Source: Podospora pseudocomata | Lineage: Eukaryota > Ascomycota > Sordariomycetes > Sordariales > Podosporaceae | Assembly: GCF_035222375.1 (NCBI RefSeq) | Contig: NW_026946363.1 | Coordinates: 7,316,001-7,380,000, forward strand | Direction of reading: 5' to 3' | DNA: 64,000 bases | Part shown: piece by piece, positions 35,201-46,148 of the stretch | How positions within the stretch are numbered: the first letter of the stretch is position 1 | Layout: each line of letters begins with the position of its first letter | Notes under the pieces: model-generated | The model's input: only the letters and a program-made list of their open reading frames with translations | The model's database searches: none | What the model was told of the DNA's origin: nothing | Program-made: the position numbers and the translations under genes

Positions 35201-37878
35201 ACCGCGATGGACAAGCCATTGTGGAGGCTTGTGGAGCAGGAGCTAAGGATGTAATGGAGATGCTTTTAAGAGGCCAAGGTGGCCAGGTCGGGGAGCAAAC
35301 CCTTATCAAGGGGTTCCTGGCAGCGAGCCAGGTTGTTGATCTGAAGCGCCGGGAGGATGTGTTCCGCATCTTACTCCAAAAGGGGGTCAAAGGTGAGGTT
35401 GTGGACGCACAGCTTGTTTCGGCGGCCAAGTTTGGAGATGATGGCGAAGGGCTCGTGAGACTGTTGCTTCAGCATGGGGCAAGCGTGGACTATAATGCTG
35501 GAGAGGCTATCTGGAATGTCACAAGAGGGGCAAATATGGGGTGCTTGAAGCTTATGCTTGGCATCGATAGCGGCAGGGAACAGGAAAAGAAGCCAAACAA
35601 GGTGACCTTGCTGCGGTCGCTCAAGGCAAGCAGAAAGCTGAGCAGGGACTCGAGGTTACAGGTTGTGGATTGGTTGTTTCAAGCTGGAATGCCGCCATGC
35701 GAGGAGGTCAACATCGCTTTGAACAAAGTCGTGAAGGAGGATCCAGATTTGCGGTTGGTTGGGCTGTTGCTCAAGAACGGGGCATCGCCGCTGTCTAATG
35801 GCTGCGAGACGCTGACGGATGCAGCTCAGATGCTGCTGGTGGATGTGTTACAGCTGCTATTGGCGGGTGACATCCCACAGAAGGATGTGTCATGGACCTT
35901 CAAACAAGCGTTCACCCCACAGGCATCGGTGACTTGGTTTACGGAGAAAGGTTTCCTGGTCGCGAAAATGTTACTCGCCAAGGGTGCAGAGGGGGAGAGC
36001 CTGACATTGGCGTTGATGACGGCCATCGATGCATATGACGCGGAGAAGGACGAGCTGGCGCGCAGATTCGCTAGTCTGCTACTTCAACACAAGGTTGACG
36101 TGTCTTACGAAGATGGCATCGTGCTGCGAAAGGCGGCTCAGCGGGCAGATGCAGACCTTATTCGACAGGTCCTACAACAGAATCCGGATTCAAGAGCCGT
36201 TTCCATCGCATTCGGCTACATTTTCGACCATGCGGATCTATCGGAAGAAGACACCCTTCGACTCATCACTCTCTTCACCGAATATCACGATGGAGAGGAG
36301 AGGCTAGACGTCATGTTTCCACCCGCTGTCGGTACCGAACCAGTGTTATTCCGAGCCTTGAACAAGTTTCCGCGGTCTGCCAAAATCATGGAGACGCTGC
36401 TTGATGCGGGCTATTACCACGATCAACTGACCACGATGAGAGTTATGGAGGGTATTGACGAGGAAGAACAGGTCAATTTGCTTTTCTGGGCCATTTCACA
36501 GCCACAGAAGCGGGTCAGCAATTCTGTCATTGAACTGCTGGTTATCCGTGGTGCAAAGGTGAATTTTGAGACCAAAATCTCCAAGACAACACCTCTCATG
36601 TTGGCTATCCGAGCCAAAAGGCAGGATGTGGTCAAATGTCTCATTCTCGCCGGTGCCGAGGTCGATGTGATGGATGTGACGGGCAACACGCCGATGACAA
36701 TGGCAACTGAGATGGGTGGCGAACTGGGCACAAGCATCATGTCCAACATTTTGGCAGCTGATCCAAATGCAAGCCAGAATGATGGCTCTGTTCACAACGC
36801 GGCCAGGGAATTGAACCTACAGGCCCTGAAGGTCTTGGTCGATTTTGGCCATGATGTCGACTTTCCCAGCACCCTGCATGGTGGTCGGAGTGCACTGGGA
36901 GAGCTATGCCTAAACGCTGCAAGCGGAGGCTCGCTGACAGCAAGTCAGGAAAAACAAATGCAAAAGTGCATGAGTTATCTGATCAGGGAAGCTGGGTCAG
37001 ATCTTACAATCCAGTGCGAGGGCAAGACTGTCCTACTGCTCGCGCTGGAGAGTCTGGATCCTATCGCCACAACAAGTGCCTTGCTGAAGACAGGGGTCTG
37101 GAAGTACATCAACGAGCCATACAACCAGTTCACTGACGGGACATACACATACTCGCCATCGCAATATGTCCAGCGAGTCCTACCCAACATCAAAACCAAG
37201 GCTCAACTCTTGGAGCTGCTCAAAGCCAACCGTTGCAAGGACGTCTTTTACGGCAACGACCCTGTCCAACCCCAACCAGAGGGCGCAATGAACCTGCCGC
37301 CCGAGCTTCTCCGAGCTGAACGTGAGCGTCGCGCCCTCGAGACTCGGATCCAAAAAGAAAAACAAGAACACAACGCCGCCCTAACCCGCCAAAAAGAAAT
37401 CGCCGACTTCCAAAACCAGCTCTTCAAGACCCGCGCCGAGATCGAAGACTCCCGCACCCGCCGCATGCGTCAAGACGAGCTTGACTTTCACCAGACACGC
37501 CAAAGACAAGCTGATCAGGCCTTTGCGAAAGAGCTTCAGCGACGGAAGGCTGAGCGGGAGGCGAACGTGGAAGCTGAGCAGCGCCTGACCGAGGCTGGCT
37601 TGACGAGGGCGAGGCTGATTAAGGAGGCGGAGCTGGAGATGGAGGAGAGGAAGCAGGAGAAGATGATTGACTATGCCAACCAGATGAGCTCAGTTAGGGT
37701 TCGGGAGAGAGAGGCGATCGACCGGGTTGATGCTGCGTCCGAGGCGAGGATGACGAAGCGGCTTCAGGAGCATAGGAGGTTGGTAGAGGGGCAGAATCAG
37801 CTGGCTGGTAGACTGCAGAATGGGGTTGATGGGCAGGGGAGGAGGTTGGGGGGGTATATCACTGGGGAACTTGACTGA
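32266..37878 (+). CDS. Giant ankyrin-like repeat protein with C-terminal coiled coil
   Basis: Two exons, 32266-34315 and 34367-37878, joined by a 51-bp GT-AG intron, give 1853 residues. After a short disordered start, residues ~90-1650 are a very long series of helical repeats of ankyrin type, often degenerate, with recurring patterns such as LLLQHGASVDYNAGEAIWN, LLVSYGASIEHQEAAIV and LILAGAEVDVMDVTGNTPMT; the last, with TPLMLAIRAKRQDVVKCL, is the most canonical. The C-terminal ~200 residues form a charged coiled coil (RAERERRALETRIQKEKQEH onward, rich in R, E, Q). No membrane segment, signal or enzyme domain is seen. Function is unknown; such proteins are scaffolds. Either of two close Met codons could be the start (MTMTSPF). 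The frame is open throughout and looks like conserved host sequence. Confidence 0.85.
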
Positions 37879-38148
37879 GAGGAGTCTTTGGGTAGGTTCA
37901 GGGGGGACAGGGGGAGACAAACAAAACAGTGAAAATGTACGGAGGTTCCGGAACAAAGACAATGAACTTGCCTGTTACTTACCAAGCCTTCTTTTTTTTT
38001 CAGCCTAAGCCCCGCTCCTAGCAAAACTATTATTAAAACAACCACCTACTTTACACTGACTTTTGCTACGCCTATCAAGCTACCCGGCGAAGGTGTTAGC
38101 ATAATTAAAATCGTCGTTTTTTGCTTTATTTATTTATTATAATTATAT
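37879..38148. other. AT-rich boundary into the repeat region
   Basis: The 3' flank of the ankyrin-type gene. Base composition turns strongly AT-rich (for example TTTATTTATTTATTATAA near 38120), marking the edge of the transposon-rich block. Confidence 0.5.
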
Positions 38149-38700
38149 TATGTTAAAAGACGTGCTATTGATGCCTGTAAAATATAGGCTCAAATAGCTA
38201 TCGGCGCAGTACACTAAGAGTAAAGAAGACTTTGACTGCAGTATTCGATAGTAGCCGAGGCATTGAAGGAAGATGGATTGCAGAGACGGCGCCCTACAAT
38301 ATATAGAAGGTAATTACTGTTATATGGGCTTGTGAGGCACTGGATAGATGTGGTGAACCAGTATATTGACTGAACTTAAAGTCTAAGAAATATCACAGTG
38401 AACAGGGTCTGAGGCAGAGGTCTTATAGGCCTGAGGTCTGTCAATCGCTCTTCGAAGCTCTCTCCGATCCCGGGCTACGTTGCGCTATTGTTTTCACCCT
38501 TGCAGGGCGCTAGCCTTGGCGTCCGGCTTCCCGGGACCTCGGATTGCTTCAGAGGGGCCCAGTTCACTCCGGTTGCCGTGGTCCCTAAACCTCAGTGAAC
38601 ACTGTTGATTCCAAGCAATTGTGTTGCCTTTGAAGCCCTATATTCTACAGGGCTCAGATACACTGTAAAATCCACAAATAAAAGCTGTATTTCAACAATA
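38149..38700 (+). mobile_element. LTR-like repeat (fossil), left arm of an inverted pair
   Basis: The stretch 38162-38393 recurs in inverted orientation at 40191-40421, about 95% identical by eye. The sequence begins TGTTA and reaches AATAAAAGCTG and TTTCAACA near 38698, which resembles the TG...CA ends of a long terminal repeat about 550 bp long. Most differences between the two arms are G/A or C/T transitions. No matching target-site duplication was found. The element is a fragment and its family is not certain; Ty1/copia is suggested by the coding remnant next to the right arm. Confidence 0.5.
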
Positions 38701-39138
38701 ACGCATCTGGGATCGTGCTGTGCTTGCCTGCGTGGTACTGGATCTGGAAGCGGAAGTCACTAAGTAACTCCGACCAGCTCACTTGCCTCTGGTTCAGCAG
38801 CTTCGTGGTTGTAAACTGGAAAGTATATGTTGGGATATGGTAAGGTGCGTTGTGGTAAGTTTGACGCCACGTTGATCTAGACAGCTTGAAACTTTAACTT
38901 TACTGGATGTGATGTGTTGACTCGGAAGTATACGAACTGTCTACCAAGCTGAAGCTGCTCTAAATAAAAGATGGCTTCTTCCCCGCTGTTAAGTCGCTCG
39001 AAAATAATCTTTCCTCAACACGATACCGCCAACTCAACACCTTCTATCCGAGCGCTTCCCGAGAGTTTTGCCCAGATTCGTGTTGAAACCCACCGTTGAT
39101 GCGTTAGCGATACCGCGCTTCAACTAACCGATTTCCAC
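38701..39138. other. Gene-free stretch inside the inverted-repeat interval
   Basis: Unassigned sequence between the left repeat arm and the protease-like remnant. Nothing recognisable is seen. Confidence 0.4.
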
Positions 39139-40200
39139 CCCAAAACAAAATGAAATGCGGGCGGACGAATATATCGGGGTGGATAGAGATGCTGTTGGCC
39201 CTCTAAATATCAGCTTGGTTAGAGATGCTATCGGCCCTCTAAATATCAGCTTGGTGGATGATGCGGGATATTTACGATGAGCGTCAGTTACGGATGAGGA
39301 AATGCGCATAATCAAGTCACATTTACGTGACACGTTTGGTGTCTCTGCGATGGAGCTATGTGACCCATTTGTTGTACTCGATTACGATAGTACAGTTGCC
39401 GGAATAGGGACTCTTCCCCGTAGCGTTGGCGGGTTTGTACCGATTTGGCGGGATTTCGAAGACGATTTTGCTTTCTGGCTATTATACGGTGAACATGGAC
39501 AAGGAGAACCATTTACTTCGGAAATACCCGGACTGGAAGACTTCAACGCGATTGATGGACCGACTTGGGACTAGATGACACTGCTGGCGAATACACTGTT
39601 TCTCGACGCCGAAGCGATAGCATAAATCTCCGGCATTCTCATCATCCAAACCCCATTAGTACCAGAGGAGGGGTTCCTTGCTAGCTACAAGACCGACCTC
39701 GATGGTATAGCAGAGTTCCATGGGGAGTTCAATGACACAACGGCCCCTTAATGCCCACCGAAGCAAGGCGACGGCATAAAAACTCCCGACCCAACCGAAC
39801 TTATTACCATCGATGGAGAAACACGGTGCAAGAAAGAGGACAATACGGATTACATTTTGTTTGATGGAAAGTTTTACCCAGGGGCCCAAATCTCATCCAC
39901 CTCTTCAAGCGGTGCAATCTGGAGTAGCGTATCGGCAGGTGTACTGGTTCGGAAAGGGGTGGAACGGCGAGTGACTATACCCCGTCATACTTGGATGGAT
40001 CATGACAAAAAAAAAGGCAAAGAACATCTTCGGGAGACAGATTGCTTGGAAGAAAAAACTTTTTACAGGGCAATACCAGGCGACCCAGGCACGAAAGTTG
40101 GGTATCTACGAGAAGTAATCGGTAATACCGATATTGGACTGCTTAAACTGGATGACGGCATTGAGTTCGAGAATACCCTATTTACTATAATATTTCTTAG
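39139..40200 (+). pseudogene. Degenerate protease-like gene between inverted repeat arms
   Basis: Two open segments read like pieces of one fungal hypothetical protein: at 39302-39574 (VSAMELCDPFVVLDYDSTVA, SVGGFVPIWRDFEDDFAFWL) and at 39857-40207 (SSGAIWSSVSAGVLVRKGVE, RRVTIPRHTW, GNTDIGLLKLDDGIEFENTL). The GVLV...RHTW...DIGLLKL order is reminiscent of a chymotrypsin-fold protease (His, then Asp), but the Ser site is not seen and the assignment is weak. The locus is clearly decayed. It is enclosed by the inverted arms at 38.2 and 40.3 kb. Confidence 0.45.
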
Positions 40201-40450
40201 TCTTTAAGTTCAACTAATATACTGGTTCACCACATTTATTTAGTGCCTCACAAGCCCATATAACAGTAATTACCTTCTATATATTGTAGGGCGCCGTCCT
40301 TGCAATCCATCTTCCTTCAATGCCTCGGCTACTATCGAATACTGCAGTCAAAGTCTTCTTCACTCTTAGTGTACTGCGCCGATAGCTATTTGAGCCTATA
40401 TTCTACAGGCTTCAATAGCACCCATCTCAACATATTGTATATAAGTTTCC
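40191..40450 (-). mobile_element. LTR-like repeat (fossil), right arm of the inverted pair
   Basis: Reverse complement of 38162-38393, with similarity trailing a little further outward to a TGTTGAG end near 40450. The arm is shorter than the left copy and stops at the protease-like remnant. Confidence 0.6.
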
Positions 40451-40514
40451 GCCATCTCATATGTCACAGTGCCGACCAAGGACTAGGTCGAGTGTCTTGT
40501 TATTGCGCGAGGGA

Positions 40515-40790
40515 AAGGAAAAGAGGAGCAAAGCTCCCTACGAAGCGGTGTCTAAATACAGCCGAAGCGGCGCTACTCCTCTCGTGCTCCACACCCTGTT
40601 CTCCCAAAGGCATCGCTCTAATACCGTGACATTATGAGAGGGTTTTTTAATGTACAGTATGTTGTGGGAGTTGATATGCCGGCGGATGTGATGACAAAGG
40701 CACTCCACAGAGTGATGCATGCGAGGTTCGTTGAGCTACTGGGCATGGTATCAAAGAGGGTACCGTGGTTGAATTTGGAATAGGAGGACT
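40515..40790 (+). mobile_element. Ty1/copia-type retroelement remnant (fossil)
   Basis: The plus strand at about 40650-40790 encodes the C-terminal end typical of copia polyproteins after RNase H (VQYVVGVDMPADVMTKALHR, then ARFVELLGM). The preceding ~120 bases are shared with 43800-43930. Only the 3' end of an element is present; it is broken and old. Confidence 0.65.
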
Positions 40791-41682
40791 CAGGTTGTAT
40801 GGAATAGATAGATCACCACCAGGTTTGCAGGGTTTATTTGGTATCACGGGCTTCATTTCCGGCGACGAGGAGGTTTGGTTTGGCTGTAGCCCTACCTGGG
40901 AGGGGGTGTGGGAGGTATTGCTCCCAGAGGATTGGTTCAGACAGGTTGCTCCTAGGGCTTCGGCCCTGAGGCCCACAAATGAGTGTTGATAGGGATAGGT
41001 TTTTGCTCTCCGGAGTTGTTTGTTGAAGTACTTCAGAATATCATCACCTTTTACATATCTCTGCTGCCGCCTGACACGATTGAGCCCCCAAAAATGCGAG
41101 TCAGGACGGCTGGTTCGTATTACAAGGCGTGGCCTCACAAACTGAAGGGGAAAAAGATGGTTGTTTTCTTCAGGCTATGTCTCAAACTCAAGCTTCCAAT
41201 TTAAGGGCTCTTGACGCGCACGAATTTGGTCAACCCAACGGATACAGACGCCAGTTTATAAGGGATCGGACGGGCGCGTTCTGGGTCTGGGTAGATGATG
41301 GCGGGAATATTTTGGCGTACGACACTGGGAATTGTTTGCAGTAATGGCTAGAGTATGAAATTGCAGCCGACAAATTGAAAGGTCCCGTGCTGACGCCGCC
41401 TTGCCGTGCCGGGTCCCAACATCCTGTTCCACATATGTGTGCATTGTACCCGTTCGGATACCTGCAGGGCAAGGTGGGAGCGTTTGCTTGTTCATATTTG
41501 GTTCCGGCCCAGATTAAAAACTTTTCCTTCTCATTATCGCATCTTCCCTCTTTGCCAGTACAAGCGCAGTCTATCCACCTTAAGATGGACGAAGATGATG
41601 GCTAGCCTTTGTAGGTTGCTAGCCCTCCTCTCGTAAGCCGCCTACATTTGGCTTCCAGCCTCCCTCCTTATATAGCACTAAC
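40791..41682. other. Unassigned accessory sequence
   Basis: Contains a 163-residue minus-strand frame (41138-40647) and a small plus-strand frame (about 41175-41344, MSQTQASNLRALDAHEFGQP... ending DTGNCLQ). Neither has a recognisable domain. The small one could be a gene fragment captured in the repeat block. Confidence 0.35.
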
Positions 41683-42288
41683 ATGGTCAAGGTATTCCGT
41701 ATCGGTGGCCAGCTTGTCTTTGCTCAGACTTCCAAGTTACTAGATCCGCGTCGTACCGTGTACCGCCTGGAGCTCAAACAGCCACTCTTTCTCCCATTAA
41801 TCCAGTTTTTTGCCACTTGCTACCCTCGAATACGGACATACTACCCTGGATGGTTTCTCCCCCCGATAATCATTGTTAAAAAACGAAAGGTGGGCTGGGA
41901 AGTCGAGTTAGATAGGGAGAAGCAGGTCTACGATGTCTTGAAACCGCTTCAGAGAACTGTCATCCCATATCTCTACGGCGAGGGAGTATATGATGGGTCA
42001 CCGGCCTTGGTTCTATCATTCATCCGTGGAAAGACTATTTACGAGCTCCTACGCGAGGGTAGATTACCTAAGGATAAGGACCTGGAACCCCTACGTAATA
42101 GCCTTCAAGATGCTCTTCGAGCGCTAACGGTGTATGGAGTCGAGTATACTGACATGAAAACGGATAACTTCCTGCTCACAGACTATGGGCGAGCGACGGT
42201 TGTCGACCTTGAGCAGGCAGAGCTAAATAGAGCAAACTTCTGGGAAGGAAGTACCAACAACGCCAATGTTGATTACCTCATGTATTAA
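41683..42288 (+). CDS. Kinase-like (APH/protein-kinase fold) protein, short
   Basis: An open frame of 201 residues without intron. The sequence follows the fungal kinase-like family expanded in accessory genome regions: a Lys-rich N lobe (PPIIIVKKRKVGWEVELDRE), EKQVYDVLKPLQRTVIPYLY, GSPALVLSFIRGKTIYELL, a catalytic-loop equivalent VEYTDMKTDNFLL (Asp and Asn of HxDxxxxN are in place, the His position is Tyr) and DLE in place of DFG. ATP binding or transferase activity is possible but unproven; it may be a pseudokinase. It ends about 20-40 residues earlier than such proteins often do (VDYLMY). It stays fully open although surrounded by decayed elements, which suggests it is young or selected. 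Confidence 0.7.
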   Translation: MVKVFRIGGQLVFAQTSKLLDPRRTVYRLELKQPLFLPLIQFFATCYPRIRTYYPGWFLPPIIIVKKRKVGWEVELDREKQVYDVLKPLQRTVIPYLYGEGVYDGSPALVLSFIRGKTIYELLREGRLPKDKDLEPLRNSLQDALRALTVYGVEYTDMKTDNFLLTDYGRATVVDLEQAELNRANFWEGSTNNANVDYLMY

Positions 42289-42469
42289 TTGAGCGAGCCG
42301 TGCAGACTAGCACGCCGTCGATCCACTGGGCAAGGCCTGCTGCCCATCTCAGGCGCAGCTAAAGGCCAACTCGTCCATTATCGCGGCTAAGTTGGCAGCG
42401 GCTGAGGCAAGCAGATATAGAACTTTATTTATCTATCTATTCTATCTACATTTGGTGGAATCGTTGTCT
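42289..42469. other. Short spacer between kinase-like gene and retroelement remnant
   Basis: AT-rich towards its end (TTTATTTATCTATCTATTC near 42430). Nothing coding. Confidence 0.4.
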
Positions 42470-42790
42470 ATGGCCAGACCCCCGCATGGGATTTGATCCT
42501 ATGGTACCCGACGGGTCCCTGGGAGCCAGAGACGCCGAACAATGCAAGAGATCCACGAGTTCCTCAAATCAGAAATCTGCATAGCCCAGGCCCGCCAGGA
42601 GGAATATGCCAACCGGAAACGCAAGCCTGCCCGCAAGTACTACGTCGGCCAAGAGGTTTGGCTCGCTGCCCGCAATATCATGTCAGACAAGGGAAGCGTA
42701 CGCATTTCGCATTTTGATCGCCTACGCTAACATGTGTCGAAGAGCACTCCTAGACGCACGACTCGCTTTCACCATTATCGAAGGTTTCGC
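42470..42790 (+). mobile_element. Ty3/gypsy-type retroelement remnant (fossil)
   Basis: A short piece of the integrase C-terminal region typical of fungal gypsy elements is readable at about 42542-42730 ([20 protein letters not shown], then [11 protein letters not shown]). It is a fragment of an old, broken copy. Confidence 0.7.
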
Positions 42791-43293
42791 GATCTGAGTT
42801 AAATTTACAGAGGGACATTGGACCGAATCTGCGCTTACTAAGGGTCCTAACAGTTTATAAAGGCCATCAATACATTTAAGACTAACGTAACGGGCATGTA
42901 CCCTGCGGAGGTTTGGCTCGCTATAGCAGTGAGGGCGACTACCATATAACCAGCTTATAACTCCTATGAATTACTCTCAAAAACTACATCTACAATCAAT
43001 AATTCCCCTACTCAACTACTGGTCTGGGGTGCGGCCACAGGCCTGAGGGTATATGTGAGGTAGTGGGGCTCACGGAGGATTCAGGGGTTCAGGGTCATGT
43101 ATAAAAGTAGCCTACTTCTCGCAATCTACTTTAGAGAGATTATCGACTTCTTATTCTTTAAATTTCGTGTCTTACACGCGTGCAGAAGGATACTAGCCCT
43201 CTATTCAGGCCAATCCGGTGCTTATTATATAGCTTGCGAGTCTATAGCGTCTTTTCTTTGCCCTACGTGAAGTGCGGCCTGCGAGCAAGTCAC
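42791..43293. other. Unassigned, probably transposon-derived sequence
   Basis: No gene or clear repeat seen. Composition and position suggest decayed element sequence. Confidence 0.35.
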
Positions 43294-43935
43294 TGTCACG
43301 AAGGTGTTTTATTCAGGGCCCAGTTGAGGGTATAGTTGTGGTGTTGTGGTTTGTTGTGACCTTCCGATAGGAGGGTCCGGTTGGAAGGCTCCCTGGGAGA
43401 CTCCAAAGGAGGCTCACTTTGGAGATGTCCCTGTAGGGGGCTATCCGGGAGGTTCCAATATGCGGCTCACGATGCAGACACCGGAGGCGCACGATGGGGA
43501 GACTCTCGGGGAGAGTCTCTAGCGAAGGAGGATGCAGGGGGTCTCTAACAAGCTGGTTTTACTATGGGAAAAACAGCTTGGGAGGGTCACTGGGCATGCT
43601 CAGCTGCCGTAGAAAAATAAGAAAAGTATAAATGCAAAGGAAACAAGATTCAAAAGAAAGGGTGTGACCTGTAATTGATGGTGAATTAAAGATGGGGAGC
43701 TCCATGATGAGCATCCCGAGGCAAGGCCTTTTAAACTACCAGAGTGAGAGTCCCAGACTCACGTGTGACCTTCCACCCGTGGCTCGGAGGGTCACAACAA
43801 AAGCTCCCTAGGTAAAAAAAAAGAAAAAGAAAAGGAAATGCGGTGTCTAAATATAGCCGAAGCGGCGCTACTCCTCTCGTACTCCATACCCTATTTTCCC
43901 AAAGGCATCGCTTTACTACCATGACACTATAAGTA
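43294..43935 (-). mobile_element. LTR-like sequence with adjoining internal stub (fossil)
   Basis: Read on the minus strand, 43798-43294 runs from TGTTGTGACCCTCCGAGCC to ...TTCGTGACA, the TG...CA ends of an LTR about 505 bp long. The adjoining 43800-43930 shares blocks (AAAGCTCCCTA, GCGGTGTCTAAATA, AGCCGAAGCGGCGCTACTCC, CCCAAAGGCATCGCT) with 40530-40620, so the two places hold pieces of the same family. It is incomplete. Confidence 0.45.
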
Positions 43936-44016
43936 CAATCAATGCGTACTGTTAAAATGCAGCATTTATTCATGGAATTTTACAGCACTTGTTTATGGAA
44001 TTCTGCGCCCACATTG

Positions 44017-44100
44017 TTCTCAACGGCTCACCCACAGCGCTCTCAACGGCTCGCCCACAGCGCTTTCAACGGCTCGCCCACAAGTGTTCTCAACGGCTCC
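44017..44100 (+). repeat. Short tandem repeat, ~22-bp unit
   Basis: About four units of CTCAACGGCTCGCCCACAGC with small changes. Confidence 0.75.
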
Positions 44101-44579
44101 CAGGACTCCTCACCGGATCTCCGGACAAGCTCTTGACCGGACCTCCGAACAATGAGAGATATGAGAAGCATCATGAGCGACTCGAGCACCTCATCAATGA
44201 GATCATAGATTCAAGTTACTGAATAAGGATGATAAGGGAGTTCAGGTGCTCATAAAGAGCCCTCTTCCAATTGCAATGGTTTTTCTGCTTCTTTCTCTCC
44301 TTAAGAAGAAATAATAAGTTAAGACAGTCAATAAGATTGATCATTTACAGTATTTCATGAGACTACAACATCTCAGTTCACTACTCTCTGTATTTGCAGG
44401 TAATACCTGTTGCACTTTCTTCCTTCGACAACCGCGTCGTCGTACTCAGCAGCACAGTCCGACACTCGCCAAGTTCTTGGGTAACTGCTTCACCCTCCTG
44501 AGACCCCTGTAGCTACAGTGCTCTCAGCGACCCCATTCTAACAGTATTAATTAACTAAATATATATTCAAGCCTTTAGT
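44101..44579. other. Unassigned sequence between LTR pieces and helicase remnant
   Basis: No recognisable gene. Probably decayed element or intergenic sequence. Confidence 0.35.
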
Positions 44580-45115
44580 GGTAGCTTAAGGCTATAGGGC
44601 ACGACCTCGAGAGAGAAAGCGAGAGCAAGATGAGACAGGCCAGTGAGAATTTGAAAGTCGGAACCAATGCACAGCAAGCTTCGAGTCACATGCGGAAAAG
44701 CGAGGCGGTGGGACAAAAGGTGCACATGCTTGGAAAGCCCGAGTTTGAAAAAACCATGATGGCATTGAACGTTTTAGAGGACATCAAGATCGACCTTAAC
44801 ATGTGAGCAAACCTTGATTTACAGGTATATTCTCTCGGAGAAGCCGCTACCTTCATTCTGACAGTTATGTGTTGTGATAGACGCATTGAAGACGAATTCC
44901 GCAAGCGGGCCGTTGACGAACTCGCCTAGAACAAATCCTCTCTGCCTGCCAACTGGTTGCTCTATGTGCTACGTCTCCGCCAGGCCGTTTCTCATCCGTT
45001 CCTGCTGGAGAAGTTGAAAAAAGTTGAGATTGACACCCCCTATATCGTGCAGATTGGGCGTTGGCGTGAAGAGAAGCTGAAGAACACCCAGACTGTCATT
45101 TCCAGGGAAATCTGA
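44580..45115 (+). pseudogene. SNF2/RAD5-like helicase remnant, upstream half
   Basis: The plus strand reads RRIEDEFRKRAVDELA, NKSSLPANWLLYVLRLRQAV, SHPFLLEKLKKVEI and YIVQIGRWREEKL. This is the linker after the SNF2 ATPase lobe of RAD5/RAD16-like proteins, where LLRLRQ..SHPFLLE is a hallmark. In-frame stops (for example after DLNM and after VDELA) show decay. The ATPase lobe itself (DEGH box) is not found upstream. The next expected segment is a RING finger, and its second half appears 6.9 kb away at 52 kb. I infer one helicase gene split by the sequence between. Confidence 0.7.
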
Positions 45116-46148
45116 TGCAGATTTCGGAAGACATACTGCCAAAAACTGAGGAAGATTTCTCTCCCGATCTTCTACATTCACACCTCAGTCCTCCAATGAA
45201 CCTGAAGCATGTAGGCGCCGACAGAAAATAAAAATCGAAAATAAAACGGGCTGTAGCAAATATAGGTATTTCGGTACATCGAGCGTGTATTTTCAGGCTC
45301 TCAGGCGGAATGGTGATGAAGCATAACTCTTTGTATATCTGGATATTTACCACTCCGATCTTCGAAGCCGAAATCAAGATCATATGTGTGTTATGGCAAG
45401 GAATGCGTTTTGCTGAGGATTCAGCTGAACGACTGGATTACGCTTGGATGTCAGTGCGCGTTTGTGCTGGACTTGGCTCATCACTGCGGCACAGCCCAGG
45501 CCCTCACCTCAGGTATATAGTCGTTTGCTTTCTCTGGCCTAGCCACAAATCTCGGGTATTGGGATCTGATGTCGGGGTGATATGCTATAGTCCTGTAAGA
45601 TCTAGACAGCTTTTGGGATACCGGCGGTAGGGGGCTGAGAAGCTGAGGTGTAAGAGAACGAAACGATGGGGCAAAACGACGGCCTCCAAAGGGACATCTT
45701 CATGCACGCCAGCAAAGCAAGACCAATGACGATGCTTCCAGTATGCGCAGTTGACGCCAACCGCTTGGGGCCAACGTCAGCAGAATGCCCGATGTGCGGG
45801 GTTGTCGACCTTTGGAAACAGCAACAATCGAACCTACCAAGTTTTTGCACTACGCTTCTCAACAATCACTCGGGGCAAGTAATTCTTGTCTATATCTGAG
45901 AGCTTATCCTGGTTTCAGCTATTGATTTGTTGAGCCTACTAGTTCCGTCCGTCTCCCGCGCACCTGCTCGGCTTTTCCCGCTGTCGAATAGTCATACGGG
46001 CAGACAACAGATTCCTTTTTGACTGCAAAGGCCTAAGGCATATTCGTGTTTCCACCGCTAAACACGTGAGGCAGCCAAAGAAGCCTCGCAAAACCTTGCA
46101 TGACCCATTCTCCATGCTACGAGAGCTGAGCTCGGCGGTTTTTCGACA
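45116..46148. other. Upstream region of the HET-NACHT-WD40 gene
   Basis: Probably holds the left junction between the helicase remnant and the NLR unit, and the NLR promoter. A plus frame at 45666-45899 contains ECPMCGVVDLWKQ but is short and unassigned. Confidence 0.4.
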
